Shown: one piece after another, positions 1-10,336 of the stretch
How the letters are laid out: every line of letters begins with the position of its first letter
Position numbering within the stretch: the first letter of the stretch is position 1
Source of the DNA: Aphanomyces cochlioides
Lineage: Eukaryota; Oomycota; Saprolegniomycetes; Saprolegniales; Verrucalvaceae
Direction: 5' to 3'
Length of the DNA stretch: 64,000 nucleotides
Assembly: GCA_019828595.1 (NCBI GenBank)
Contig: JAHQRK010000004.1
Coordinates: forward strand, 2,604,001-2,668,000
Notes under the pieces: model-generated
The model's database searches: none
The model's input: only the letters and a program-made list of their open reading frames with translations
What the model was told of the DNA's origin: nothing
Program-made: the position numbers and the translations under genes

Positions 1-140
1 GTCTGTGAGCATGATTTGGTGCGTGGTATGAGTTGGTGAATACTTTTGTGTCGGAGGTCGGTACTGAGTGTCCCCTGCGTTTTGAGTGTGACAGTGTTCT
101 GGAGTGTGTTGTATGTATGGAGTGTGTATGTCGTCAGGAA

Positions 141-213
141 GCCCGTCTAGCTCAGTCGGTAGAGCGCAAGGCTCTTAACCTTGTGGTCGTGGGTTCGAGC
201 CCCACGGTGGGCG
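141..213 (+). tRNA. tRNA-Lys (CTT)
   Basis: A complete 73-nt tRNA. It decodes AAG lysine codons in cytosolic translation. The acceptor GCCCGTC pairs with GGTGGGC (two G:U pairs); the D stem is GCTC/GAGC; the anticodon stem CAAGG/CCTTG closes the loop CTCTTAA, so nt 34-36 are CTT; the T arm is GTGGG-TTCGAGC-CCCAC; the discriminator is G; there is no intron. Internal Pol III promoters are the A box at about nt 8-19 and the B box at about nt 52-62. Terminator runs are TTTT at 218-221 and TTTTT at 226-230. No CCA is encoded, as expected in a eukaryote. The following unit is 979 bp. Confidence 0.98.
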
Positions 214-217
214 CTTC

Positions 218-230
218 TTTTGCTCTTTTT
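218..230 (+). terminator. Pol III oligo-T terminator
   Basis: T4 (218-221) and T5 (226-230) lie 5 and 13 nt after the tRNA 3' end. The same pair follows every intact tRNA gene in the window at the same offset. Confidence 0.85.
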
Positions 231-1119
231 GGGTCCCAGACATACATTCCTCTCACACACAATCCCCACTTTTTAAAACACTTGATCCCTCCAACTGCAG
301 CTTCTTTGTCTGACAATACCTCCGTCCTTCCAAGCCTTCACTCCACGACTATGTGATATGGTCGACTATGTGATGGAGTGGTCTACACAATACCGTCGAG
401 GATGTGATGACGGTCGAAAACATGATACCGTCGAGTCTGGGATATAGTGCGTGTGAGTCCACGAAGTTCACGGTGCAATGGCATACGTCATTTCGTGCAG
501 CGCGTGAGACGGTCGAGTCTGTGAGACGGTGGAAAAGTGTGAAAACGTATAGTCAGTCTGTGAGGCAGTGACGTATGTGACGAGGTCGGATAAATGGCGG
601 AGTTTGTGCCACTGTAGAATATGTGATTCAGTGCTGCATGTGAAGAGATGGAATGCGTGATACGTGACTCGGTGGCGCCACGGATAAGTTGGCGTATGCG
701 ATATCGTGGCGTCTACGATGCGGTAGAGTGTGTGGTGGAGTAGACTTTGTGAGTGGAATATATGTTGTGTATGATGGCGTGATGTCTGTGACGCAGTGGA
801 CAATGTGATGCGAGGTTGATACGTTGGAGTCCTTGGTGGATATATGTGCCTTCCTAGGCAGGTTGGGAAGCTGTCGAGTTGAACAACCGTAGGACTTGGT
901 ATAGAACGTGTGTAATGCATGGCGTCGTCATCGAATGGAATGGTTGTGGTGGAAAAGTAAGTTGTGATGTGTGTCGTTTGTCTGTGAGCATGATTTGGTG
1001 CGTGGTATGAGTTGGTGAATACTTTTGTGTCGGAGGTCGGTACTGAGTGTCCCCTGCGTTTTAAGTGTGACAGTGTTCTGGAGTGTGTTGTATGTATGGA
1101 GTGTGTATGTCGTCAGGAA

Positions 1120-1192
1120 GCCCGTCTAGCTCAGTCGGTAGAGCGCAAGGCTCTTAACCTTGTGGTCGTGGGTTCGAGCCCCACGGTGGGCG
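1120..1192 (+). tRNA. tRNA-Lys (CTT)
   Basis: Same 73-nt gene as at 141. Unit of 996 bp, ending at a tRNA stub disrupted by LINE E1. Here the spacer before the tRNA has a single G-to-A change (TTTTAAGTG for TTTTGAGTG, near 1061). Confidence 0.98.
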
Positions 1193-2115
1193 CTTCTTTT
1201 GCTCTTTTTGGGTCCCAGACATACATTCCTCTCACACACAATCCCCACTTTTTAAAACACTTGATCCCTCCAACTGCAGCTTCTTTGTCTGACAATACCT
1301 CCGTCCTTCCAAGCCTTCACTCCACGACTATGTGATATGGTCGACTATGTGATGGAGTGGTCTACACAATACCGTCGAGGATGTGATGACGGTCGAAAAC
1401 ATGATACCGTCGAGTCTGGGATATAGTGCGTGTGAGTCCACGAAGTTCACGGTGCAATGGCATACGTCATTTTGTGCAGCGCGTGAGACGGTCGAGTCTG
1501 TGAGACGGTGGAAAAGTGTGAAAACGTATAGTCAGTCTGTGAGGCAGTGACGTATGTGACGAGGTCGGATAAATGGCGGAGTTTGTGCCACTGTAGAATA
1601 TGTGATTCAGTGCTGCATGTGAAGAGATGGAATGCGTGATACGTGACTCGGTGGCGCCACGGATAAGTTGGCGTATGCGATATCGTGGCGTCTACGATGC
1701 GGTAGAGTGTGTGGTGGAGTAGACTTTGTGAGTGGAATATATGTTGTGTATGATGGCGTGATGTCTGTGACGCAGTGGAGTATGTGATGCAGTGGACAAT
1801 GTGATGCGAGGTTGATACGTTGGAGTCCTTGGTGGATATATGTGCCTTCCTAGGCAGGTTGGGAAGCTGTCGAGTTGAACAACCGTAGGACTTGGTATAG
1901 AACGTGTGTAATGCATGGCGTCGTCATCGAATGGAATGGTTGTGGTGGAAAAGTAAGTTGTGATGTGTGTCGTTTGTCTGTGAGCATGATTTGGTGCGTG
2001 GTATGAGTTGGTGAATACTTTTGTGTCGGAGGTCGGTACTGAGTGTCCCCTGCGTTTTGAGTGTGACAGTGTTCTGGAGTGTGTTGTATGTATGGAGTGT
2101 GTATGTCGTCAGGAA

Positions 2116-2129
2116 GCCCGTCTAGCTCA
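2116..2129 (+). pseudogene. 14-nt tRNA-Lys stub / left target-site duplication of E1
   Basis: GCCCGTCTAGCTCA is tRNA nt 1-14, interrupted inside the A box by the 3' end of E1. The second copy of the duplication is the first 14 nt of the intact tRNA at 10264. The stub has lost the rest of the A box and the whole B box, so it should be silent. Confidence 0.95.
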
Positions 2130-2147
2130 ATGTCAATGGGGAGTCTA

Positions 2148-2171
2148 TTTGTAGTTAATGTAAACTACAAA
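2148..2171 (-). other. 3' UTR hairpin of E1
   Basis: Perfect 9-bp inverted repeat, TTTGTAGTT and AACTACAAA, with a 6-nt loop. It starts 18 bp from the element 3' end and is a candidate reverse-transcriptase recognition structure in the element RNA. Confidence 0.65.
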
Positions 2172-2207
2172 CTAATATTGCCCGAAGGCTCATCCCATTT
2201 CCAACTG

Positions 2208-3588
2208 CTAGGCTGAATTGGAAATCAATTTGGCTTGTCGTTTTCTTGATTCGCTTCGACGTTGGGACTTCGATTTCTTCGGTGTTTGTAAGCTAACACG
2301 GCGAATATGTCGGATAAAACTGACTCTTGGCATCTGACCCAGGGGGTATACATTTTCATTGTCTTGGATCATACATAGACTTCGGTCTATGCAGCGCTTG
2401 TATCGCTTGGCGAGGACCCAGCAATGGGATGTTGAATCAGTGACAGAAACAACCAAGAATTCTCCGTCAGGCTCATCCAATATCGCTCTACAGATATCAC
2501 GAATTGGATCACCCACCCACCGATTGCTTGAGCAGTTGACGGGAGAATATGGCGTCGTTGTAGTGGAATCCATGTGTGTATGCCAGCTTGAGAAAATCAT
2601 GCATCTTGGAAGGGGGAATGCCCGCGTCTTGAGGAACTCCATGGGCCTCTTTGAAACCCGAAATGACTTCTTCGCTGAGCTCAAAATTGGAGACATTCAA
2701 ATTGGTAGCAACGATTCGGATTGCAGCCGCAAGACAAGATTTGTCACTGTTGTTGCCAATTTCTAGCCACAGAGGATCCATCGCTCGAAATTCAGCAAGC
2801 GTTGGGGCGAGACCAGTGTTCGTGAGGAAGTGGGCTCCAGCTTGTCGCCATCGTTGGTACATCGCCACGGCTTCTTGACACCCGCTGAGGTCTTTTTCGT
2901 CGAACCAGTCTTTGTCGAGTCCATCCGGGCGTTGAAACTTCCAGTTGACTTGGTATTGAATAGTTGAAATTCGATTTCGCATTGATGCCACTTCGCGGTG
3001 GTCATCGATAAACAACACTTCATCGATGTCATCATCGTCGGTTGGAATTCGCAGAGTGCGTGGGCGGTTGGTTGGGGCATCAGCCGTTGTCGCATTCGTT
3101 TGTGGCCTGGCTGGAACAGAAACATCGTCCAATAGATCCATGAGGGATGGTAGCGGAGATCCATTGTCATTGCCCAAGGGGTCAAATTCGCGGGTGCTCG
3201 AGTTCAAAATGGACATATCAGGAGTAAATTGGTGTTCTTCAGTTGTAACTGGACTTGAAGGACGAGTGTCGGATGATTGCGTCATAGGTACAGAAATCTC
3301 AACTCCATCCACTCCCTCAAGAGTAATCCCTGGAGACATCGAGCTCCCCACACCTCGTGTAGTTATGGGTCTCGACGTCTGCGCGGGGAGTACGCTATCG
3401 GCAGTGAAAATCGTTGAAGCTTCCATTGTTGTTGTCTTGGGTAAAATCAAAAGTGAGTCTTGGAGAATTGTTTTGAGATTCTCACTGAACTTATTCTCAG
3501 TTGCGACACTTGAGTCAGGCACGATTTGATTGGGCAGTGAAATGTTTTGCGCGGATCGTGAGTGATGGTCGCCAGGATTCCCAATCAA
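2208..3588 (-). pseudogene. E1 ORF3, chromodomain/protease-like, frameshifted
   Basis: Same protein as the intact E4 copy, but a 4-bp duplication (CCAC repeated, about 2511-2520) shifts the frame after about residue 358 and brings a stop. The N-terminal part with the chromodomain-like segment and the candidate protease Cys stays open. The candidate His and Asp are left in another frame, which runs to the original stop at 2208. First AUG at 3426. The copy is probably inactive as a protease unless the indel is an assembly error. Confidence 0.8.
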
Positions 3589-3639
3589 AAATTCAGCTGG
3601 GATACCAAGTCAAGAATACAGCTGGGGCTTGTAATCAAA

Positions 3640-6600
3640 TTACTGGTGTTCAACTCGAAAAGACATGGGATATTTTTCGAATAGCTCGTTGTATCCAGCT
3701 TGAGAGAAAAGGACTGAGACCGCTTCGATGATGTTTCGATAGTCGAAGTCGTCAGGCGAGAGCAAACGAATTGTTCGCCTGATGGAAGCTGTCCAACTGA
3801 CAAATATAATCTCGTTCCATAGTAAAATCGGTAGAGGCCTTTTGCCATCGAACTTGGTTGCATTTCTTTGAGTCCATAAGGAGTACGTGATGGAAGCACA
3901 AAGGAGGGACCATAATTTGAATAATGCGTCATGCAGGTGTTTTCCTCGCGTATTGGTCTTGAAGCGACTGATATTCGTGGTGGTTGCCCAATCAAACTTA
4001 ACACCATAAGCTCTCCATGCTCGCTCTTGGAACATCCAAACTTGATGTACATGATGACATGTATGGAAGGCATGATGAAAAGTCTCAACATCCGAGCAAT
4101 CTTCATAGACACAACAAATAGCGTCAGGGTTTTGGATCTGCATATAGGAAAACCTCGAGTTGACGGGTAACATCTTCATGTGCAATCGAAACCATACATC
4201 GCCTTGAACAGGTGGAGGTAGATTACACACAGTACGAATGAGACGGATATACTTTGCTATGTCTTTGTCAGTTCTTGTCGTAGTCTTCATAGGATGTATA
4301 GCTTCAGTCTGGGGGCGTGGTAAGCTAAATTCACCACGTTTTTCTTGGGCCACGACTCGAAAGGTAAATCAGCATCCTTGATTCTGGCTGTAAACGGATG
4401 TTGACAAGTCGGGACATTAGGCAGTGGCGACCCTTGCCGAATGTCAAACGATCGAACAACTTTGTCGAAGATTCGTGTGAGTTGATTGTAAATGTCGGTT
4501 GTGCGGGGCAATGTGGCAAAGTCCATGACTCCGTCCTGGTTTAGACAAACTTGGGCAGCTGGATTGTTCGACGACATTCGGTTCACGAACATGGTCTCTG
4601 TTGGCCAAGCGCCATGTGGGGTCAGGAAATCCTTCAGGCATCTGAGACCATTTTTGGCCCCGTGGCGGCACCAGAGACGCATGTCTTCATCTTTCACGAC
4701 ATTTGCTAACATCTTAGCAGAGCCGAAGTGCATTGCGTCGTAGGCTGTGAGCCATACCGGGAGGTTCAGTACCGTGTCGAGATTTGGAGGCACGCCGATT
4801 CGCTTACTCATGTCTGTGGCTGACCAATGTTTCCAAGTATCAAGCCACAGTGGATGGAGCTCGCGAAGCAAAAGCCACTTGGAGCTTGCATTTGGGTAGT
4901 ATGAAAGAAAATCGAATGGGTGACTGTCTCGGAATAACTGATGTATTGTGCGGCTAAATTGTCGCTGTACAAGTTTCTTCCACACCAGGATTTCACCAGG
5001 AGAATCGGCAGACATAAAGAGCTGTAAACGAAGAAGGCGTTGTGTTCGCAGCCTCGATGCAATGTGGGGGATTCCCAAGCCTAAAGGCTTGTCGTACTGC
5101 CACCTTCTATGGATTGAGGGACGGTAACTCTCATCGAGCTGGGTCTTGCGGCAAAGTATGAACTTGTTTAACATTTGTTGCCACGTAACGACCATAGCAG
5201 GAGGCACAGGTACAACGGCTGTTACATGCCACAACATAGATAGCAACATCGTGGAGGCAATAAGCTTTCGGCCCTGCAATGTCCTTGCTCGTTTACCCCA
5301 TAGTTGAAAGGACGAGATGAATTTGTCGTTGAGTTTTTGAAGTTGGGAGTCAGCCGAAAGTCGATGGCCAAAGAGAATACCAAGATATTTCGTACACTGA
5401 CCAGTTGGTACGATATTGAGCAAACCATCTGCTTCGATGTCTTCTTGATCGAGATGGTCGTTGAGAACCAAGGTCATGCACTTGGAACGATTCAGACGGG
5501 CCCCTGAAGCCGTGCAAAACTCTTCCACAATTGCCATTTGCTCCACAGCAGATTGCAGCGAGTTTGATAACAACGTCGAGTCGTCGGCAAAGAATATACT
5601 CGTAATAACTGAGTCGTGGGGGAGAGCGATTCCAAGATGTGGGGACGCTCGGAGCATCTCACCAAGAGGTTCTAGGTATAGGACGAACAGTAGGCATGAT
5701 AAAGGACAGCCTTGTTTGACGCCTCGGGTAGGTCGGATCTTAGGGCCAAGCTCGCCATTGAAGATGATCTGGACCAAAGGTGAGTCGTACAAAAGAGCTA
5801 CCCACGCAATGAAACCATCACCAGTGTTGACTTCTCTCAGCACATCAAGCATGAATTCTCGATCCACCATGTCGTACGCTTTCGAAAAGTCAAGGAATGT
5901 TGCATAGTAGTCGTGATCTTCGTTGGTGCAAAACGTTTGCAAAGTTTGCACAAGCAGGACGTGGTCATGCAGCCGTCGTCCTGGGACAAAGCCAGCTTGA
6001 CTTGGGTGAATGAGATGAGGAGCTACTGTAGCCAGGCGATAAGCGAGGGCACGGGATAGTATCTTCACCTCCACTGACATGAGTGCAATAGGTCGGTAGT
6101 TTCCAGGATCGCCTCGATCACCAGCTTTGAAGAGCAGAGCCACAGCACTACGCCTTTGTTGAAGGAGTAGTTTACCGTGGTGGTGAAGTTGGTAGTTGAA
6201 GACCCTGACCAGGATTTCGGAGAAAGCCTCGGGTGCTACTTGGAAGAAGGCCGCTGGCCATCCATCAGGACCAGGAGACTTGTTTGGACTCATTGTCTTG
6301 AGAGCACTACACAGCTCGGCTGCTGTGATAGGTCTGTCTAGCTCCTCGCGTTGCTCATCATTGAGTTTGCGGGAGATAAACCGTATGACAGCCCTCCGCC
6401 TCGCCCGGTTTAGCCGAGGTTGTTCGCCACGAGTGGTAGTCATTATTGCCTTCCAATGGGCAGTGAATCTCTCTTTGATAGTGGTAGGATCAGACACGGG
6501 AATGCCATCGACGTTGACCGTCGTGATAGGAACCTTGAGTCCTTGTGGCCTTCGAAAGAAGTGGCTCGTACCGCGTTCGTTGACATTTGCATGAAAATCG

Positions 6601-7754
6601 AATTGCTGATCCATGCGGTATTGGCGATATTCGATTCGTGCGTTTTCCAGCGCCAACCGAGTAGCATCAACGGCAGCCTCGTCGAGCAAGCCAGCTTCGT
6701 ATGATCGTTGTGCAGATATATGTCTCAGTTTTAGGCTTTTGAGCTCGTGTTGCATGGATTGGAGGTGGTGGCGATGACATTGTTGTAAACGTCGTTTGAT
6801 TCGCTTAAGCCACCCATACCAGACGGCTCCCATGTTTGTCGATTCGTCCGCACGCATCTCAGAGAGGAGGTGTGATGCCTCTTCTCGTATGGCTTTGATG
6901 ACGAGCGGGTCTTTGAGTAGCTCTCTCGGCAGCCTCCAGTAGCCACGGGTCGTGGGTGTATGACTTGTAGAGAGAACGACAGTGTGCTCCAAGTGATCTC
7001 CGGCAAAGCTGTTAGTGGCATATTTTGAGCTTTGGTAGGATTGGGCAACTAAATCTTGGTCAATGAACCAGTAGTCCAGACGATTGCTTCGTCCTGGACC
7101 GCTTGCCAGTCTTTCGTGAGGGTGGTGTAGGCGCCACGCGTCGATGACTCCTAGTTGTGACAGCCAGGCAAGACATTCGACTTTTCCAAAGGTGTGATCT
7201 TGCCGTGGTTTGGAAGCATCGAGGTGTTCGTTGACAGGAAGGTTAAAATCTCCCCCAACCAGGTGTACACTGTTAGCTTCAAAAGCGCGAGGGAGACTGT
7301 CAAAGAAACTAGCCCGATGTTGAGGGGTAACTGGCGCGTAAATGTTGTGGATGTAGACTGGGGTTTCATCCCAGTACGTTTTGATCACAATATAACGGCC
7401 AGGGATATCGTGTTGTGATAAGTGCACCAGGCTTGAGAATCCAGGCATCGATTCGTGAAAGTATGATGCAACGCCACATCGACGGTTGTTCAAATTGTCC
7501 GTGCGGGTTGTTCGTAAGTCGTTGGTAAAAAGTTTGTACTTGCTAACACCCACTTCGTTGTCGAGGTGAGTGTGGAAAGTGTCAAGATGTTTTGCGTTGT
7601 TGAGTTTCGTTTCTTGAAAGAGAACAGCTTGTGTCGGTTTCCGAAGACGCCGTGCAACAAGATGTCCGTTTTCTTTCAGCCCATTGAGGTTGCTCGTCGT
7701 CACTTCAAGTATGGGGAGCTTGACAAAATGACCAGCCGCGACCACTTTAGCCAC
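3640..7754 (-). pseudogene. E1 ORF2, APE endonuclease-reverse transcriptase, frameshifted near the C terminus
   Basis: Identical in layout to E4 ORF2. Endonuclease and RT motifs are intact in the first 1144 residues or so, up to about 4317. A run of five G (4311-4315), where E4 and E6 have six, shifts the frame. The product would then end at 4287 after about ten unrelated residues and lose the zf-RVT region, which continues in the other frame to 3640. Endonuclease and RT chemistry could survive but the C-terminal zinc-binding part would not. A one-base change in a G run is also a classic read error. Confidence 0.85.
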
Positions 7755-10212
7755 GGGAAGCGATCGTTGTGAGATCCGCTAGGTCGCCGTGAATTAAAGT
7801 AGGTTCGCTTGGGTGAAACATGACTTGATTGTGGAGAGTGATATCCAAATCGTTGCTTTCGTGTAGTTGAAGGATTTTTGTCATGATGTGACACATCGAT
7901 TCTCCGTCGCCAGTGTACATGAATTCCATTCTGTTCCATATGTGGAGGCCAAGGTCGGTGTACATCAGGAGTGACATGAGCGTTTCGGAGGATAGACTGC
8001 GTTTACCAAGGCGAGAGGGTAACGCTGTCACTGGACTTTTTGTTGAGGCCAAAATTGCCGCATCGCTATTGAAATATAGTGGAGCATGAACTGCCATCAA
8101 TACTTCTGCAATGGCCAGCACTTCTTCGACTTCAACTCTGTTGAGGACGATGTCATCATCGGTGATGATTGCCTCGATGAGTGGGAGGTTGTTGACCATC
8201 TTCTGGTCACTGAACACCGAGATCACGTGGTCGTGAGTGATTGGAGTGCCGAATGTTGCCTCGTAGAGCTGACCAAAAGATTTTGTGCCACCACCAGACG
8301 CTCTTAGCCAACGATTAAGCAGTCGAAGACGAACAAAGTATTCGAAGCTGTCACGATTGGAGACAAAAATTTGGTGCAGTTGCAGTCCAAATTCGATTGG
8401 CGCACGTTCTAGATGGATGCAGATCGTGTCAACACGCCCGTCCGTAATCAATTTCAATAAGTTGAAGGAATCGTGCGCTAACGCTTCCTTAACTTGGGCC
8501 GGGATATGTTGTGGTGCGTTTTGAGCCTTGGTGTCAAGGTCGTTGAGCTCGGCAAGTATGGCATCGAGAGACTTCTCAAACCTTTGGATTGAGCCCTCGT
8601 GGGGTTTGATCCCGCTAATGAACTCTTCAGCGGCAACGTGCACCTTGTCACCAGATTTGAGTGTCAGCTTTGGAACAAATACTTTGACAGTGGTGTTGCC
8701 AACTGTCGTTTCGTGTTCCTCGGGCTCAACATTAGCGCGTTCGTCCAGAGCCGCAAACATGTTCGGGGAGATCCAAGGACGATCAGGAGCTGGGATTGAG
8801 CCAGCGGAGATTGGGGTTTTCTTTCTTTTGCCTGTAGTTTGAACTTCAGTCCATTCCTTGTTGCTGTCTCGGGTCGTTTTCTGCCGTTTGGCAGTGGATG
8901 TCGAGACAGCGGCGTCTCCCCGTGGGCGGTGAGGGGTTGCGTGAAGTCCATGTTGGGTGGCGATTACATCGAGGTCAAGGCGCGCGAGCTTCTTGTCACG
9001 GTAAAACCATCCTTGACCAAACACGCGGAGGCACCGACCCTTGAAAATGAATTCTTCAATTGATCGACCGTCATTGTGCATAGATTCGGGTATAGCTGTC
9101 CCTTCAAAATACAAGCGATAACGAGAGCTAGCCAAGCCAGTCGTCGAGGAAACTGTGGAGTATGAGCCCCACAAAAAGCGCGGCTCAAGCTTTGACATGA
9201 TGCTGAACATGAGACGTTCTTCATCCTGTCCTTGGAGACCAGATGGGATATCGATGAAATATCCATCAAGTATATGGGGCTCTGTCATGACAAATCTCTG
9301 AGAGCTGCCATCCTTTGCCACTTGGATCTTGAGAGAGACTCCACGCAGCTTTTTAAGAGCATCTTCAGAGGCTATGCCCCACTTGAGAAGACGATTGGAG
9401 ACATCTTTCTCGCACTTGATGACATCGACAAATGCATCGTCCAAATCAAGCGCTTGGTTGTCAAACAATAGAGATGTCATTGCCTTGGAGATGTCGATGT
9501 ATTTGGTGTATTGGCCAGTGGACATTTGTAGCCAGCCAACAACATCTCTGGGGGAATGTTTTTGGATGGGCAAAGTGTCGTCAAACGTGAGAGATCCTGT
9601 CGCGCGTTTTTGCAACAAGGACGCCAGCTCGGCCATAGTTGGTCGATAATGGCCGACGTCACTGTTCCGCTGAGCCTTGGCAGATTTAGCTCTCTGCTTG
9701 GCTTGGAATTCCCACACGCATTCGTTTGGCTTTTTGGTCGAGGTGTTCGACTCGGGTGGTATTGGCACGGAGCGTGTTGTAGCAGGAGGCGAGGCATCGA
9801 TTTGAGCTTCAGGCTCCATTTCCACATCAACATTGGTGTCGCGAATCGATTGGTCTTCAGAGCGCGGCTCCAGCTCAGTGGCTTGAGTAATCGGTGGGGT
9901 ATGTGGTTGGTTGTTGTTGGAGATATCCTCTATGTCTTCATCAGGCATCGGAGAAACATTATCCTTGTTGACAGTTTTGTCGCTGGTACGAGCGCTTGGT
10001 AATGGCACGCGACCACCGAGTGTAGCAAGACGTATGGGCGGTTGAGCAGCAGGCGGAGTTTTGTCGATGATTGAGTCAGGTTCATCGTCATCATCATCGT
10101 CAACAATCACCTCCATGATACTAGAAGCGTCCGAGGTATTGCGAAAGGGAGAGGCAGAAAAAGCTGAGGGCTTGTGTGCATGAGCACGGCTGGAAGAGCG
10201 GGTAGTCGCCAT
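7747..10212 (-). CDS. E1 ORF1 protein (821 aa)
   Basis: Open from ATG (context AACATGGC) to TAA. Same length as the E4 and E6 copies. Its stop lies inside the start region of ORF2, with an 8-nt overlap counted from the ORF2 GTG. One coding difference is shared with E6: Phe in place of Ile around residue 511 (AAATAC instead of AATTAC on +, near 8678). See the E4 copy for domain description. Confidence 0.9.
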   Translation of the reverse strand: MATTRSSSRAHAHKPSAFSASPFRNTSDASSIMEVIVDDDDDDEPDSIIDKTPPAAQPPIRLATLGGRVPLPSARTSDKTVNKDNVSPMPDEDIEDISNNNQPHTPPITQATELEPRSEDQSIRDTNVDVEMEPEAQIDASPPATTRSVPIPPESNTSTKKPNECVWEFQAKQRAKSAKAQRNSDVGHYRPTMAELASLLQKRATGSLTFDDTLPIQKHSPRDVVGWLQMSTGQYTKYIDISKAMTSLLFDNQALDLDDAFVDVIKCEKDVSNRLLKWGIASEDALKKLRGVSLKIQVAKDGSSQRFVMTEPHILDGYFIDIPSGLQGQDEERLMFSIMSKLEPRFLWGSYSTVSSTTGLASSRYRLYFEGTAIPESMHNDGRSIEEFIFKGRCLRVFGQGWFYRDKKLARLDLDVIATQHGLHATPHRPRGDAAVSTSTAKRQKTTRDSNKEWTEVQTTGKRKKTPISAGSIPAPDRPWISPNMFAALDERANVEPEEHETTVGNTTVKVFVPKLTLKSGDKVHVAAEEFISGIKPHEGSIQRFEKSLDAILAELNDLDTKAQNAPQHIPAQVKEALAHDSFNLLKLITDGRVDTICIHLERAPIEFGLQLHQIFVSNRDSFEYFVRLRLLNRWLRASGGGTKSFGQLYEATFGTPITHDHVISVFSDQKMVNNLPLIEAIITDDDIVLNRVEVEEVLAIAEVLMAVHAPLYFNSDAAILASTKSPVTALPSRLGKRSLSSETLMSLLMYTDLGLHIWNRMEFMYTGDGESMCHIMTKILQLHESNDLDITLHNQVMFHPSEPTLIHGDLADLTTIASRG

Positions 10213-10263
10213 GTTGTCAGTTTTGGACAGTGGTACTGCGGGGTAGCTGGCAAATTGGAAACT
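10213..10263 (-). promoter_or_regulatory. E1 5' leader and candidate core promoter
   Basis: The 51 bp between the element 5' end and ORF1 ATG begins AGTTTCCAATTTGCC, directly against the antisense of tRNA nt 1. Identical in E2, E4 and E6; see the E4 entry. Confidence 0.5.
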
Positions 10264-10336
10264 GCCCGTCTAGCTCAGTCGGTAGAGCGCAAGGCTCTTA
10301 ACCTTGTGGTCGTGGGTTCGAGCCCCACGGTGGGCG
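10264..10336 (+). tRNA. tRNA-Lys (CTT), regenerated beside E1
   Basis: Intact 73-nt gene whose first 14 nt are the right copy of the E1 duplication. The upstream flank is the LINE 5' end (TGGAAACT) instead of the usual GTCAGGAA. Internal promoters and downstream T runs are unchanged, so it should remain expressible. Confidence 0.97.

Larger units (their letters stand above)
1..2115 (+). repeat. tRNA-Lys tandem array, segment A (2 intact units plus partial ends)
   Basis: Direct repeats of about 1 kb, each with one tRNA-Lys gene. Anatomy relative to tRNA start x: tRNA x to x+72; T4 at x+77 and T5 at x+85 (Pol III terminators); a C/T/A-rich tract to about x+205; then a G/T-rich region to the next tRNA. 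In the first unit the G/T region begins with 17-mers in register at 347, 364, 381, 398 (18 bp), 416 and 433, with approximate consensus GANNATGTGATANNGTC. The unit from 141 is 979 bp because it lacks one copy of a second 17-bp motif (GCAGTGGAGTATGTGAT type) that the 996-bp unit from 1120 has near 1772-1795. Nothing else is seen in these spacers. Confidence 0.95.
2130..10263 (-). mobile_element. E1: full-length tRNA-Lys-targeted LINE, family 1
   Basis: An 8134-bp non-LTR retrotransposon antisense to the tRNA, flanked by the 14-bp duplication of tRNA nt 1-14 (2116-2129 and 10264-10277). Order on the minus strand: 51-bp leader, ORF1, ORF2, ORF3, 78-bp 3' UTR with no poly(A). There are no terminal repeats, so it is neither an LTR nor a DNA element. 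Compared with intact E4/E6, ORF2 lacks one G (run at 4311-4315) and ORF3 carries a 4-bp duplication (about 2511-2520). ORF1 is open. At diagnostic sites it groups with E6. Confidence 0.95.

Noticed and set aside
33..356. 107-aa open frame over the tRNA and flanks, repeated in most units
   Set aside because: It reads straight through the tRNA gene, starts with a non-AUG codon, and recurs only because the DNA units are nearly identical.
468..920. Antisense spacer frames of 74-150 aa in each unit
   Set aside because: They lie in the G/T-rich 17-mer spacer, change length with repeat indels, have low-complexity His/Thr/Ser composition and no recognisable domain.
2359..2766. Plus-strand open frames opposite LINE ORFs (many, 60-190 aa)
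   Set aside because: They are antisense shadows of ORF1, ORF2 and ORF3. The minus-strand frames carry the endonuclease, RT and zf-RVT motifs.
2130..10263. LTR retrotransposon or DNA transposon with inverted repeats
   Set aside because: There are no long terminal repeats, no terminal inverted repeats, and no integrase or transposase. The APE endonuclease, LINE-type RT, 5' truncations and target duplication fit a LINE.
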